Virus record (IMG/VR): IMGVR_UViG_3300012944_000025
Coordinates: 1 to 64,000 of that record
Reading direction: 5' to 3' (one strand)
Length of the DNA stretch: 64,000 bases
Origin: a virus
The notes under the pieces are model-generated. The model had not been told where the DNA came from. It did no database searches and saw only the letters and a program-made list of their open reading frames with translations. The position numbers were made by a program, and so were the translations under genes. The stretch's first letter is position 1; the number at the start of each line of letters is the position of its first letter. This document shows positions 51,100-60,212 of this stretch, piece by piece.

Positions 51100-51786
51100 C
51101 TACTCCTCCATGCCAGGGATGGGACCACGCGAGGCTCGAACCGGCCCGAACGTCCTGCGATGAACCTGGTCGAGCAGGCCGTCGCGTTGCAGCTGGTCGA
51201 GGTGCTTCGGCGTGGGATACCCGCGATTCTTGTCGAATCCCCACCCCGGATACTCGCCCGCGATTCGCGTGACATGGCGGTCATGGCACGCCTTGGCCAC
51301 GATCGACGCCGCGCCGATGCGCCAGTCGAGCGCGTCGCCGCCGGGAACCATGCGAACGGGGCAGGGGACGTCTGGCCTCGCGAGGTCCCCGTCAACCAGA
51401 ACGAGAATCGCGTCCTTCTCGATATGGAACTTTCCGGGGTTGACCGTCATTACCAATTGCTCGACGCAGCGCTGGATGGCGAGTCGCAGAGCCTCGGGAA
51501 ACACCTCCCGCAGAAGCCTGGCGTCGATCTCCGCCGCGGAACGCTCGATGATCGCGTGCGCCACCGCGGCAGCCCGGATCGCGAGGTCGAGCGCCCCGCG
51601 CTGCTCGGGTACCTTGATCTTTTTCGAGTCGTCGGCCGCCAGCGTCTTGACGCCGCGCACGCCGCGCCACGCCGTTGTCACGCGGGGCGCGTCCGCGCGG
51701 AACGCGACCGCGGCGACCACGAGAGGGCCCGCGATCGCGCCGCACCCGACTTCGTCGACGCCAATTACATAGCGGGGTTCACTCAC
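51100..51786 (-). CDS. rnhB: Ribonuclease HII
   Basis: 228 residues. G-V-D-E-V-G-C-G-A-I-A-G-P (D11, E12 catalytic), D-S-K-K, a D in V-L-V-D-G-D and A-S-I-V-A-K-x-x-H-D-R match RNase HII. It cleaves RNA in RNA/DNA hybrids and single ribonucleotides, likely removing primers during phage replication. GTG start overlapping the upstream stop. Confidence 0.92.
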   Translation of the reverse strand: MSEPRYVIGVDEVGCGAIAGPLVVAAVAFRADAPRVTTAWRGVRGVKTLAADDSKKIKVPEQRGALDLAIRAAAVAHAIIERSAAEIDARLLREVFPEALRLAIQRCVEQLVMTVNPGKFHIEKDAILVLVDGDLARPDVPCPVRMVPGGDALDWRIGAASIVAKACHDRHVTRIAGEYPGWGFDKNRGYPTPKHLDQLQRDGLLDQVHRRTFGPVRASRGPIPGMEE

Positions 51787-52007
51787 TTGCGAAGCCCAAG
51801 GTGTTGCATTATTGCTGCATCCATTCCGTGCTTGAATGCGAGATTCTCGGCCTTGAGGGGACTAATACCGACAAGACATGTCATGCAATTTATTTCAGCG
51901 TCTGTTTCCACGCCTACCTTATAGGCACTACATACGGTTCCCCAGGGCGCCGCTTCGTGAACTATGCCGTCTTGCTCAATGTGTAAGCTACTTGTCGAGG
52001 TACCCAT
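51783..52007 (-). CDS. Isolated HCC family mini-protein
   Basis: 74 residues: His17 (D-G-I-V-H-E), Cys26 (T-V-C-S-A) and Cys41/Cys44 (I-N-C-M-T-C-L-V), then a 30-residue helical tail (L-K-A-E-N-L-A-F-K-H). It is 14 kb from its nearest relative and coupled to RNase HII (GTGA), which links one member to DNA metabolism. Confidence 0.7.
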   Translation of the reverse strand: MGTSTSSLHIEQDGIVHEAAPWGTVCSAYKVGVETDAEINCMTCLVGISPLKAENLAFKHGMDAAIMQHLGLRK

Positions 52008-52167
52008 TGAACACCTTCCTCGGAGGGCTTCGTCTGCTGGTTAGCTTGACGGTTTTTCCGCACGGGCACGTTGCCGTCTTCTGGCCGCGCTTGGCCGCGA
52101 CGCGGCGCCCGCAGGAGCAGGTGCGCACGCGCAGCCCCCGCGGCCGGCCCTGCCTGCGCGACGTCAC
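51988..52167 (-). CDS. Basic CxC ribbon protein, 59 aa
   Basis: GTG 52167 overlaps the regulator stop. Two C-x-C pairs (R-T-C-S-C-G, T-C-P-C-G) in a very Arg/Lys-rich chain: a small zinc knuckle with likely nucleic-acid contact. No family recognised. Confidence 0.58.
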   Translation of the reverse strand: MTSRRQGRPRGLRVRTCSCGRRVAAKRGQKTATCPCGKTVKLTSRRSPPRKVFNGYLDK

Positions 52168-52412
52168 GTGTCTTCTCGAACCACGCGATCCGCGCGCGGG
52201 CATCCCGGGTGGCCGATCACCCAGTGAACGTCGAGGGCGATCGCCAGGTTGTGCACGTGCCGAAAGCTTGCGGTCGACCTGCCGTGCTCGATCGCGGCGT
52301 ACTGCGGTCGGGACAATCGAATTCTCTTAGCGAGCTGCTCCTGCGAGAGCCCGCGCGCCTCCCGAACGGCCTTCAGCTGCTTGATGAAAGTCTCGTACGG
52401 GTTCGCGCTCAT
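52164..52412 (-). CDS. XRE-type helix-turn-helix regulator
   Basis: 82 residues. L-K-A-V-R-E-A-R-G-L-S-Q-E-Q-L-A-K-R-I-R-L-S-style HTH (about 13-34) followed by the second half Y-A-A-I-E-H-G-R-S. Cro/C1-type DNA binding. It could read the palindromic elements found in this window (inference). Confidence 0.8.
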   Translation of the reverse strand: MSANPYETFIKQLKAVREARGLSQEQLAKRIRLSRPQYAAIEHGRSTASFRHVHNLAIALDVHWVIGHPGCPRADRVVREDT

Positions 52413-52413
52413 G

Positions 52414-54477
52414 TCAGACCGCCTTGCGTGCGAAGTGCTTCGCGAAGAGAGGGAGATACCGCTCGCACATCTCGATGTCGGTAGTCACGAGCCCTCGAGA
52501 CCAGGGGAGAGCTTGGAGCACCATGCCGCCGTACCGCTTGGTCCAGATCCTGTTGTCGAGGATGGCCAGGCAGCCCCTGTCGCCCTTCGACCTAATCAGC
52601 CGGCCGCTGCCCTGCCGGAGGTCGATCAGCATGTCCGTCATCTGTACTTCGACGAACGGGTTCGTCGACAGCTTCTCTCGCGCCTTGACGATTGGATCGT
52701 TGAGCTGCGGGAACGGCAACTTCGCGATGATGACCAGACGCAGCGCGCCGCCGACGACGTCGACGCCCTCCCAGAACGACTTGCTTCCCACGAGGATCGA
52801 ATTATCCACGCTCCGGAACTTGTCCAACGCCGCCGGCGGGTCCCCGTCCCACTCGTTGTTCCGATGGCCCTGCGCGAACGTTCGCCCGGGGAAGCGGGCC
52901 TTCAGTGCGCGCGCGAACGCGTCCAGCTCCTCGTTGGCCGTGGTCAGCACGAACGCGCCGCCGTCGGACAGCTCGACCAGGCGGACGGCGCGCTCAACGC
53001 GAAGTTTGAGCGCGTCGAGGTAGGGTCGATTCTCGTCGTCGGTGGCGTTGCGCGCCGCGCGGTTCACCTGCGCCGCATCCTTGGGCACGTACACGAATCC
53101 CTGCGCGTCGTAGTCGAACGGGCTGGCGAGCACGTCTACGATGTCCGGCTTGATGCCCGTCATCTCCTCGAGGTGCTCGAACGACCCGTTGATCGCCAGG
53201 GTCGCGCTGGTCAGGATCTTGGTCTTCACGCCGCTGAAGAACGAGCCCATGATGCCCGCGAGGCTGACCGGCGAGCAGTACAGCTGGAAGCCGAAGCGCT
53301 CCTCGTTGCTGCCGTAGATCGCCGTAGACCTCAGGATCTTCGCCTTGCGTTGCTCGTACTCCGCATCCTCCTCGGTCTTCCTCCTCGGCACCCGGCCCTG
53401 CGCGAGCTGGAGCCCCCGCGTCAGGTCGTCGAGCTTGCGACGCGAGCGGATCATCACCGACAGGTCCTTCTGCAGGTCAGGGCTGTAGTCGTCGATCTCG
53501 GCCTCGTCCTGGTCCTCCCCGAGGCCGAACCGCTCGAGAGTCCCGTCGACCTCGGTCCGCGCCTCGTCGAGCGCAACGAACACCGCGTTGGTGGCCTCCT
53601 CGTCGTCGCCGAACACGGGGACCTCGCGGAGGTGCGGCTCGCGCCAGTGCGTGTTGGGGACCCGGTCGAACAGCTCGCCCCAGACGCGGACGAGCGCCGC
53701 GTTACGCGGGAACGTACTGAACGTTCCGTTCAGCTGCTCGCTGATCTGCTCGACCACCTTGCGGGACATTCGCGTGGTGAAGGCCCCGCGCACGCCGTCG
53801 GCGAGCTTGTGCGCCTCGTCAACGATCAGCACGTCGTAGGGTCCGCCCACGAGCCGGCCTTGGCCGAATCGCATCTCCACGCCGAGCACGTGGTGGTTGA
53901 TCACCACGATCTTCGACTGGGCCATCTCCTTCTTCATCCGCATGTAGCCGCAGTCCCCCGCCTGGGGGCACCTGCGCCCGACGCAATCCTCCGCGGAGGC
54001 CTCCGGCCACCACGTCGGCGTCGCGCCGTCGTAATCGGCTCGATCACCGTGTCGGCTGTCGGCCAGGAACCGCATGTAGCCCGGGCCAGGGTTGCGCTCC
54101 TGCGCGAGCACGCGGCACGCGTAGTTGCCGTTGCCCTTGCGCGAGGTCGACACGATTTGCGGGCGCCCCTCGGCGTCGATGAGCACCGTCTGAAGGTCCT
54201 GGCCGATCGCCTGGGCGAGCGCCGGGATGTCCTTGGTGACGATCTGGTCCTGCAACTGCTTCTTTGCCGTGGCGATGACGATGCGACGGCGAGGCTCGAG
54301 CAGCGCCGGCAGCATGTACGCGAAGGTCTTTCCCGTGGCCACGCCAGCCTCGACGAAATAGGCGAGGCCCTCCTGGAGGGCGCGGGTGACGTTGTTGGCC
54401 ATGTGGATCTGCGGGGGGCGGATCTCCCGCACGAGCCCCTGCGACGGATCCGACAGCAGGGCTATGGCGTCGCGCAT
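52414..54477 (-). CDS. DinG/XPD-like Fe-S DNA helicase
   Basis: 687 residues, superfamily 2. Walker A A-G-V-A-T-G-K-T (44-51), DEAH V-D-E-A-H-K (219-224), Fe-S cysteines 121, 165, 170 and 176 between them, S-F-W-E-G-V-D-V motif and Q-G-S-G-R-L-I-R motif VI. DinG family enzymes unwind DNA 5' to 3', including R-loops and G-quadruplexes. AAAGGAG before the ATG. Likely part of phage replication or recombination. Confidence 0.88.
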   Translation of the reverse strand: MRDAIALLSDPSQGLVREIRPPQIHMANNVTRALQEGLAYFVEAGVATGKTFAYMLPALLEPRRRIVIATAKKQLQDQIVTKDIPALAQAIGQDLQTVLIDAEGRPQIVSTSRKGNGNYACRVLAQERNPGPGYMRFLADSRHGDRADYDGATPTWWPEASAEDCVGRRCPQAGDCGYMRMKKEMAQSKIVVINHHVLGVEMRFGQGRLVGGPYDVLIVDEAHKLADGVRGAFTTRMSRKVVEQISEQLNGTFSTFPRNAALVRVWGELFDRVPNTHWREPHLREVPVFGDDEEATNAVFVALDEARTEVDGTLERFGLGEDQDEAEIDDYSPDLQKDLSVMIRSRRKLDDLTRGLQLAQGRVPRRKTEEDAEYEQRKAKILRSTAIYGSNEERFGFQLYCSPVSLAGIMGSFFSGVKTKILTSATLAINGSFEHLEEMTGIKPDIVDVLASPFDYDAQGFVYVPKDAAQVNRAARNATDDENRPYLDALKLRVERAVRLVELSDGGAFVLTTANEELDAFARALKARFPGRTFAQGHRNNEWDGDPPAALDKFRSVDNSILVGSKSFWEGVDVVGGALRLVIIAKLPFPQLNDPIVKAREKLSTNPFVEVQMTDMLIDLRQGSGRLIRSKGDRGCLAILDNRIWTKRYGGMVLQALPWSRGLVTTDIEMCERYLPLFAKHFARKAV

Positions 54478-54499
54478 CGCTGGCTCCTTTCTAGATCAT

Positions 54500-54514
54500 G
54501 TTTATTCGGTAAAC
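54500..54514. promoter_or_regulatory. Palindromic element GTTTAT-N3-GTAAAC between divergent genes
   Basis: One mismatch from the perfect inverted repeat. Lies 22 bp upstream of the minus-strand helicase start (54477) and 65 bp before the plus-strand tail gene (54580), so it is well placed as a shared operator or divergent promoter. Confidence 0.42.
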
Positions 54515-54579
54515 AAGCTGGGCGTCGTGATAGGATCCGGCTCACCGATGCTTCTACCAAAGGGGAGCGAGGATTCACG

Positions 54580-55206
54580 ATGGATGACCTGAAGATTGGC
54601 GACTTCTCCAAGCCCGTGACTCCTCAGCCATCTTCCGCGCCGCCGAGGCCCCCGACGCGGGTCGCCACGCCCCCGAGCACGAGGATCCCGAGCAGTCCCG
54701 ACGAAGCCGCGCTCAGCGCGGAGGCCTCCGCGGTCGAGGCCGAGCTTGCGCCGATGCGCACCTATGAGGACACGCTCCGCGAGGCGAAGATCTCGCGCGA
54801 GGAGGCGGCGAAAGTCGTCGACTCCGTCATGGAGAAAGGGTTCTGGTCCGAGACGGTCCAGATCACGAAGTCGACGATCGCGAGGCTCCGGACGAGATCG
54901 TCGAGGGACCGCACGCGCGCGATGGATCGGATCGAAACCGCGCGCCCCTCGTTCGACGCCCACTACTACGACCTGATGAACAAGCTACTACTCGCCGCGT
55001 CTCTCGAGTCGTTCGGCCGCATCAAGTTCGAGCACCCCGCGCCTGGTGCCAAGACTGAGGATGTGGAGAGGGCGTTCGAGGCCCGCTTCAACTACGTCGA
55101 CGCGGTGATGGCCGAGCCCGCTTACGCGCTCCTTCTCCGCGCGTTCCTCAAGTTTGACGAAAAAATCCGGGTCGTGACGGCGGAGGGCGTCGTCGAAAAT
55201 TTCTAG
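54580..55206 (+). CDS. Candidate tail-assembly chaperone (G-like)
   Basis: 208 residues: Pro/Ser/Thr-rich N terminus, then helical segments (E-A-K-I-S-R-E-E-A-A-K-V-V-D-S-V-M-E) and a globular end. Position directly before the tape-measure-like gene and a slippery AAATTTC at its stop are the hallmarks of chaperone G in lambda-type tails, where a -1 shift yields GT. Assignment by context; sequence similarity not recognised. Confidence 0.62.
   Translation: MDDLKIGDFSKPVTPQPSSAPPRPPTRVATPPSTRIPSSPDEAALSAEASAVEAELAPMRTYEDTLREAKISREEAAKVVDSVMEKGFWSETVQITKSTIARLRTRSSRDRTRAMDRIETARPSFDAHYYDLMNKLLLAASLESFGRIKFEHPAPGAKTEDVERAFEARFNYVDAVMAEPAYALLLRAFLKFDEKIRVVTAEGVVENF
55197..55203 (+). promoter_or_regulatory. 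Candidate programmed -1 frameshift heptamer A-AAT-TTC
   Basis: In the frame of the 54580 gene the codons GAA AAT TTC TAG contain A-AAT-TTC, an X-XXY-YYZ slippery site one codon before the stop. Slipping -1 gives AAA TTT then CTA GGT CAC..., open through to 55658. The product would be 208 plus 151 residues. The site is seen directly; use in vivo is inferred from the G/GT precedent. Confidence 0.55.
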
Positions 55207-55658
55207 GTCACCCGGGGGCCAACGCGCGGGCGGTCGCCTTCGCGCGCGGGCAGATGCTTCCCCCGATCGGCTCGGTCGAGGATCGCGTCATGCGCGAGAT
55301 GGTGTTCCGGGAGCGCTCCGAGCGCGTGGCGCACGTGCGCGCGATCGCGGCCATCGTAGCGCGGGTCGTGGGCCGGGACGCGGACAAACTCCTCGGAGAC
55401 GTCGTATCCGAGTACGCGTCGGAGGTATTCCAGGAATCCTACGATCCCGTCGCGCTCGCGCGGAAGGCCCAGCGTCTGCGCGACGCGCAGGCTCAAATCC
55501 GGCGCCGGCGCGTGGAGGACGAGAACACGCTCAGGCGTCTCGACCGCATGGAGTTGCTCGGTCAGGATTTCGATCGCGTGAAGGGCCGAGAATTTGATAG
55601 CAATTCCAAGCCGATACAGCATAGCCTAAGATCTGAACGTGGCCGACGGGACCAGTAA
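55203..55658 (+). CDS. -1 frame extension of tail chaperone (T-like part)
   Basis: Open frame from the slippery site to TAA at 55656-55658. After the G-H-P-G-A-N-A-R-A-V-A junction it has helical R-K-A-Q-R-L-R-D-A-Q-A-Q-I-R-R-R. If expressed alone its first ATG is 55254. As a -1 fusion it would be the GT-type chaperone tail domain. Ends 20 bp inside the tape-measure-like gene. Confidence 0.55.
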   Translation, partial: LGHPGANARAVAFARGQMLPPIGSVEDRVMREMVFRERSERVAHVRAIAAIVARVVGRDADKLLGDVVSEYASEVFQESYDPVALARKAQRLRDAQAQIRRRRVEDENTLRRLDRMELLGQDFDRVKGREFDSNSKPIQHSLRSERGRRDQ

Positions 55659-58600
55659 CGAGACCCTTCGCCAGATGCTGGCGGGGTTCAACAGCATGCA
55701 GTCGGCGCTGGGCTTGCTCCCGGTCGCGTCCGGATCACCGACGGTCGGAGTGGGCCAGCCCGTCGGCTCAGCCCCGATGCCGCCGCCTCCGCCGCACCCG
55801 TCCGAGGCCGCCATCGCGGCCATGCAGCGCCATAACGACATGACGCAGCAGACGCTGCAGGCGGCGCAGCAGACGCGCTACCAGCCGCCACCGTCCGCGC
55901 CGACACCCTCGAGCGGCGGGCTCGGACAGTTCAACCCGTTCGTCGCCAATGCCCTCGGCGGCGGGGGCTCGGGCTACGGCCTCCCGAGCCCGGCGACGAT
56001 GACGTCACCCGCTTACGGCATGTTCCGCCCGCCGCCGGCGATGGGCGGGATGCCGTTCGGCGGCCCGATGCGCCTGCCGTCCATCTTCAACCCGCTGGCC
56101 CCCGCCCTGTCGTCACCGCACTTCTCGACCCCGGGGATGCGATCGCTGCAGGTCATGCAGGGCCACGAATCGCAGGCGATGGGCACGCTCGCCGGCGCGA
56201 CAGAGTTCGGACTCGGGCTGGCGGGGTCCGTGGCGGGCGGCGCGCTGGGCTCACTGCTCGGGCCCGTCGGTGCGGTCGCGGGCTCGTGGCTGGGCGGGAA
56301 GCTCGGGCACGCCGCGAGCAACGTCATGGTGGGCACGACGGTGCAGGACGCGGCCCGCGCGAGGATGATCCAGAACACGACCGCTCCGTTCATGGTCACC
56401 GGGTCCAGCCTCGGCCCGACGGGCCAGGGCATGAGCACCGACTCGGCGCTCCGCACGGCCCGCGGCGTCCGGCACATGGCGCACGACCTGGACTTCGAGC
56501 GGACCGGGTTCAACACCCAGGACGCCATGCGGATCATGGGTGGCGCGGCGCAGCACGGCCTGTTGACTGGCGCCCAGTCGCCCGAGGAGATCGTTCGCCG
56601 CGTAAAGGACGTCAGCAAGACCGTCAAGCTGCTGATGCAGGTGACCGGGGACCCCGACGTGCGATCGGCCCTCGCGTCCCTGGGCCAGATGCGAGACCTC
56701 GGCTTCCAGGGCCTGGGGTCTCAGTCGGCGGCGGTTGCCAACCGCGCCGCGTTTGCTCGCATGGCCGGCGTGTCGCAGGCGGCGATGCACGAGTCCTTCG
56801 GTCTGCCGGGCGCCATGATGGCCCAGCAGGTCGGCCTCGCGGGGTCCACCGGCTACGCCGCGGGCATGTCGGGCGGCGCGCTCGCGAACATCGCTGCGTC
56901 GTCCGGCTCGCTCAACGATCTCCAACTCGCTCGCGCGGGCGGTCGGTCGGGGCTCGGCCAGATCAACGCGCTCGCCCAGATTTCCTCGATGCAGAGCGAC
57001 GTGTACCTCGCCGCATCCCTTCGCAAAGGTAGCAAGGGCCTCGAGGTCGACATGGACGCCTACCGCAAGGCGCAGAGCATGTCGGTGGGCGACGTCGCGC
57101 GCGAGGCGGCCGAGCGCATCCACAAAATGGGAGCGGAGGGCATCTTCGAGTGGCGGACGCGGCGCCAGGAGTTCAAGGATCAGGTCGCGCAGAAGCTCTC
57201 GCCCCTCGAGATGGGGATGAACGTGGTGCGCCAGGCGCAGGGCCTCCAGCGGCAGGTGCCGGGCATGAACCTCGGCTCCGCGCTGTTCGCCACCGTGCAG
57301 TCGACCGCCGTTGGCGCCGGGATGAGCGAGGAGCAGGCCGAGCAAACCGCGCGGTCCCTCGAGCTGCAGTTCACCGACCGGAAGTACTGGGAGGGTCAGA
57401 AGCAGCAGCTGAGAGCGCAACGACGGACCGCGATCGATGAGCAGCGCAGCCGCTTTGGGCAGTTCGCGACCCAGGACTTCGGGGACCGCGTGGACCGCCT
57501 GGGGCGGATGGGCATGCTTCGCGCCTCCGACAGGATCGCCTCGCCGTTCCAGCGCCTCGCCGACGGGTTCCGCAGGGTTCGCGAGGGCGAGGAGGCCGCG
57601 GGCTACGGCGAGCACATCTCGCGGCTCTCGGGCGTGGCGGTCATCGGCGACGACGCGGATCGGCGGATGATGCACGCGGCCGGCGGGCGTGGGTTCAGCG
57701 CGGCCTACGCGTCCGGCCTGGGTGACGACCCCCTCGGACGGGATCAGGGTCCGCTGGGCGCCTCCTGGTCGCGCCAGATGAATCGGATGGGCGGGGCCCT
57801 GGGGCTCACCGGAACCAGCGGGGCGAATCGCGTCGCCGCCCTGGCCAGCGAATCGAGGGGCATGTTCGCGACGCCGTTCGGCATCCACCCGTTCAAGTCG
57901 TTCGGCAACGTCGACGACGCGTTCGCGCGCGTGCAGGACGTGGCGGCCGCGGGCTCCGCGGTCCTGGCCTCCGACAGCTTCGACCTGGGCAAGCGCAAGG
58001 CGCTCATCGCGCGGATGGGCGCTCACTCAGGCGGCGTCAGCGCGGGCGCGGTGCTGCAGTCCGCGACCAGTGCGCTCGTTACGCGGATCGACGGCCTGGC
58101 CGCGAGCGTGGCAGGTCCCGAGACCGGCGCGGCGCTCTCACAGAGCGATCTCAAGAACGCGTTCATCAAGGGCGCCGCGGACCGCGGGATGAACGCCCAG
58201 GAGGCCGCGAAGATGTTTGACTCCAACCCGGGCATCGCCGCCGACATGGTCAAGGCCGTGATGTCGTCCGGGACCGCGAAGCAGAAGGAGGTGCTCGGCA
58301 AGTCGGTCGAGATCGGCACCAAGCTCGGTGCGGTCAACATGACGAGGACTCGTGAGGGCCTACGGGACGCGGTGAGGAATCGGCTGTCCGCGGCGGGGCT
58401 CAACGAGCAGTACGCCAGCTTCAACGAGCACGGATTCCGCGGCGGAGGATACGCCGCAAGCGACAAGACCCTGACGGAGCTGGGCTCGGTCGTCGCGCAC
58501 CACTCGCAGGAGGAGGTGGCCGTCGCCGCGGCGCTGGCGGCGCAGGCGTCGGGGGACCCCGCGCAGCGAAAGAAGGGCGACCAGGCGCTCACCGCCCTGC

Positions 58601-59253
58601 GCACCCAGCTCGGCGACAAGCGCGTGGACGAGCTGACCTCGACCGCGCAGGACACGATTCTCAAGGGCGCGTCGGGGGATCTGAAGACCGCGCTGGTGCG
58701 GGTCGCCGCGGAGGGCCAAGGCGGCAACGTGACCAAGCGTGTCGGCGCCGTGTACGAGGCGATCGGCATGAAGAAGCGCGGGGCGGCCACGGACGCGCTG
58801 ATGGACAGGCTGGGCTCCATCAGCTCGAACAAAGACGTCGCGGGGATGGCCGATCCGCTCGAGGCGATTCGTGCCCTGAGCGGCTCCGACCTCGACCGCC
58901 TCGAGGAGGATGACCCGGAGACGGCGAAGCTCCTCCGGGCCGCTGCGGGCGGGGACAAGAAGGCGTACGAGGCGCTGCTCGACAGGTCCGCGCCCTCGCA
59001 GCGCGAGCACCGCGCCGGCAGTCGCGTGTCGGCCATCGACAAGCAGGTCGCCAAGGTCGACGAGATGATCGCCGCAACGTCCCCCGGCGACGACACCGCG
59101 GGCCTGCAGGCCGAGACCGGCAAGCTGTTCGCAGACTCGGTCAAGACGTTCGCGGACGCGGTCAAGGACTTCAAGGGCGCCGGCCAGGCCGACAACCTGA
59201 GCAAGAGCAGCCCGTGGTTCCAGTCGATGATTCCGGGCGCGGGAGGTCGTTGA
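55639..59253 (+). CDS. Tape-measure-like virion protein
   Basis: 1204 residues from GTG 55639. Pro/Gly/Met-rich first 170 residues, a hydrophobic segment (F-G-L-G-L-A-G-S-V-A-G-G-A-L-G-S-L-L) at about 195-215, then Ala-rich helical sequence to the end. Its place after the frameshifted chaperone genes and before tail proteins fits a tape-measure protein that sets tail length. No fold motif confirms it; a minor virion protein is the alternative. Confidence 0.6.
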   Translation: MADGTSNETLRQMLAGFNSMQSALGLLPVASGSPTVGVGQPVGSAPMPPPPPHPSEAAIAAMQRHNDMTQQTLQAAQQTRYQPPPSAPTPSSGGLGQFNPFVANALGGGGSGYGLPSPATMTSPAYGMFRPPPAMGGMPFGGPMRLPSIFNPLAPALSSPHFSTPGMRSLQVMQGHESQAMGTLAGATEFGLGLAGSVAGGALGSLLGPVGAVAGSWLGGKLGHAASNVMVGTTVQDAARARMIQNTTAPFMVTGSSLGPTGQGMSTDSALRTARGVRHMAHDLDFERTGFNTQDAMRIMGGAAQHGLLTGAQSPEEIVRRVKDVSKTVKLLMQVTGDPDVRSALASLGQMRDLGFQGLGSQSAAVANRAAFARMAGVSQAAMHESFGLPGAMMAQQVGLAGSTGYAAGMSGGALANIAASSGSLNDLQLARAGGRSGLGQINALAQISSMQSDVYLAASLRKGSKGLEVDMDAYRKAQSMSVGDVAREAAERIHKMGAEGIFEWRTRRQEFKDQVAQKLSPLEMGMNVVRQAQGLQRQVPGMNLGSALFATVQSTAVGAGMSEEQAEQTARSLELQFTDRKYWEGQKQQLRAQRRTAIDEQRSRFGQFATQDFGDRVDRLGRMGMLRASDRIASPFQRLADGFRRVREGEEAAGYGEHISRLSGVAVIGDDADRRMMHAAGGRGFSAAYASGLGDDPLGRDQGPLGASWSRQMNRMGGALGLTGTSGANRVAALASESRGMFATPFGIHPFKSFGNVDDAFARVQDVAAAGSAVLASDSFDLGKRKALIARMGAHSGGVSAGAVLQSATSALVTRIDGLAASVAGPETGAALSQSDLKNAFIKGAADRGMNAQEAAKMFDSNPGIAADMVKAVMSSGTAKQKEVLGKSVEIGTKLGAVNMTRTREGLRDAVRNRLSAAGLNEQYASFNEHGFRGGGYAASDKTLTELGSVVAHHSQEEVAVAAALAAQASGDPAQRKKGDQALTALRTQLGDKRVDELTSTAQDTILKGASGDLKTALVRVAAEGQGGNVTKRVGAVYEAIGMKKRGAATDALMDRLGSISSNKDVAGMADPLEAIRALSGSDLDRLEEDDPETAKLLRAAAGGDKKAYEALLDRSAPSQREHRAGSRVSAIDKQVAKVDEMIAATSPGDDTAGLQAETGKLFADSVKTFADAVKDFKGAGQADNLSKSSPWFQSMIPGAGGR

Positions 59254-60212
59254 TGGCGGGACCCTACGGAAGCTACGTCAGCCAGAACAACGCGGCCGCG
59301 GATCCGGCGATCCGACGCCAGCAGGGCATCTTCGCGGACAACCCGCTGTCCACACCGAAGTACGCCCGCAACAGGGGTCCGCGCGACGCCGAGTTCCGCG
59401 ACACCATGGCGCGGATGTTCATCAGCCTGGCGGACGCGGATCCCACGACGCAGACCGCCTACCTGGCGAGCCTTCCACAGGAGGCCAAGGCGCTGGCCCA
59501 AGTTCTCCTGGGAAACAACAACCACGGCTCCTCGGGGTATGTGGACTTCATCCTGACGCAGGCGATCGAGCCCCGGCAGGAGGTCGTCCAGGTCGAGAAG
59601 ACCGTCGGCGACGGCTACGTCGCGTTCTTCTTCGGCGAGGCTCCGCCGACGTTCCAGTACTCCGGGTACCTGCTCAACTCACTGCAGGACGATCAGCGCG
59701 TCGGGTTCGCCATCGCGTACTCGCAGATCCTGCGCGGCACCCAGCTCGCGCGGCGCGGCGCCCTGGCCCGGCTCCGCTACGACTCGGTGATCGTTGAGGG
59801 CGCACTCACCGCGAAGCAGCAGACGCTCAACGCCGACAACGAGCTTGCGGTGCCGTTCGCGTTCAGCTTCCTCGTCAAGAGCTACGTGATCGTGCAGAAC
59901 CCGCTGTTCCAGCGGACCTCGGCGGCCGACTACGTCGCCCTCGCCGCCGACAGCGCCGTCTCGAACCTCGGGCCCGTGGGCCGTCCGTCGGACGTGCGCG
60001 TCAGGTCCTCGATGGTGCTGCCACCTGACCTCGCATCCGTGAGCACGGCCGGCCAGGAGGAGCCCGGCGCGGTCGATCGCACGCAAACCGCGCTCGCGCA
60101 GCTCATGTCCCGCGCGGTTGACTCCGTCCTCGGCTCGCGAACCAGCAACGTGCGGGGCGCGATAGACGGCACGCCGGTCAGCCCTCCGCCCGCGTTCGCA
60201 GGTGCGCTGTGA
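59253..60212 (+). CDS. Tail or baseplate structural protein
   Basis: 319 residues, ATG overlapping the upstream TGA (TGATG). Contains T-V-G-D-G-Y-V-A-F-F-F-G-E-A-P-P-T-F-Q-Y and Y-S-G-Y-L-L-N-S-L. Context assigns it to the tail. It ends in a Pro/Ala-rich stretch. No family recognised. Confidence 0.62.
   Translation: MAGPYGSYVSQNNAAADPAIRRQQGIFADNPLSTPKYARNRGPRDAEFRDTMARMFISLADADPTTQTAYLASLPQEAKALAQVLLGNNNHGSSGYVDFILTQAIEPRQEVVQVEKTVGDGYVAFFFGEAPPTFQYSGYLLNSLQDDQRVGFAIAYSQILRGTQLARRGALARLRYDSVIVEGALTAKQQTLNADNELAVPFAFSFLVKSYVIVQNPLFQRTSAADYVALAADSAVSNLGPVGRPSDVRVRSSMVLPPDLASVSTAGQEEPGAVDRTQTALAQLMSRAVDSVLGSRTSNVRGAIDGTPVSPPPAFAGAL

Noticed and set aside
52249-54579. Long 5' extension of the plus-strand 54580 frame to 985 codons
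   Set aside because: Covers the DinG-like helicase on the other strand; the real start at 54580 follows the intergenic element.
56251-59525. Two large minus-strand frames (to 591 and 500 codons) under the tail genes
   Set aside because: Composition-driven shadows of the plus-strand tail operon without motifs.
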